NCBI GenBank assembly: GCA_030151135.1
Contig: JASLEQ010000499.1
Location: forward strand, 1 to 12,757
Direction: 5' to 3'
Length of the DNA: 12,757 nucleotides
Source: Candidatus Sulfotelmatobacter sp.
GTDB taxonomy: Bacteria > Acidobacteriota > Terriglobia > Terriglobales > SbA1
Part shown: one piece after another, positions 12,752-12,757 of the stretch
How the letters are laid out: the number at the start of each line of letters is the position of its first letter
Position numbering within the stretch: the stretch's first letter is position 1
The notes under the pieces: model-generated
The model's input: only the letters and a program-made list of their open reading frames with translations
The model's database searches: none
What the model was told of the DNA's origin: nothing
Made by a program: the position numbers and the translations under genes

Positions 12752-12757
12752 CGAATC

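Overview
The window is high-GC bacterial chromosome. Its centre is a complete SOS-mutagenesis ('mutasome') cassette, imuA-imuB-dnaE2, on the minus strand. The likely source is an Acidobacteriota (Terriglobia-like) genome. I infer this from the gene content (RecA-like ImuA variant, DUF2911 secreted protein, ArsR/AHSA1 pair) and from the dispersed low-complexity repeats, not from any taxonomic marker.

Layout. 1-1510 (+): the end of a nucleotidyltransferase gene, overlapping by ATGA a small metallophosphoesterase. 1516-7690 (-): imuA, then imuB, then dnaE2, transcribed right to left from a TTGACA-type promoter near 7796. 7843-8145 (+): a small three-helix membrane protein. 8164-8613 (-): a pyridoxamine-phosphate-oxidase-like flavoprotein. 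8782-9312 (-): an exported Asn/Gln-rich protein. 9539-10615 (+): an exported DUF2911 protein with a C-terminal TPR-like region. 10675-11522 (-): an ArsR-type repressor translationally coupled to an AHSA1/SRPBCC protein. 11660-12751 (+): a tandem GNAT-like acetyltransferase. No gap without a gene exceeds 300 bases.

The most unusual feature is the structure of the mutasome operon. It carries five copies of one 31-bp element, each four imperfect heptads of ACTGAGT plus ACT. Two lie inside coding sequence (dnaE2 and imuA) and three fill the two intergenic gaps. A sixth 31-bp tract of the same architecture but another heptad (ACYCGAA), a palindrome pair, and two members of a CCTTCG/GCTCCGCTCAGG family (one nested inside another repeat) also sit in dnaE2 or imuA, all with the frame kept open. 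I saw none of these elements in the rest of the window. Between imuB and dnaE2 two 31-bp copies face each other and form a long hairpin. Its base reaches the first base of the dnaE2 start codon, which is TTG with no clear Shine-Dalgarno sequence. A terminator-shaped hairpin plus T-run lies in the first codons of imuA.

How the genes work together: ImuA, ImuB (a Y-family fold without catalytic carboxylates, with a beta-clamp motif) and DnaE2 (the catalytic polymerase) are known in other bacteria to act jointly in damage-induced mutagenesis under LexA. No lexA gene is in the window, and the operator I point to is only a candidate. The other genes look like unrelated housekeeping or accessory functions.
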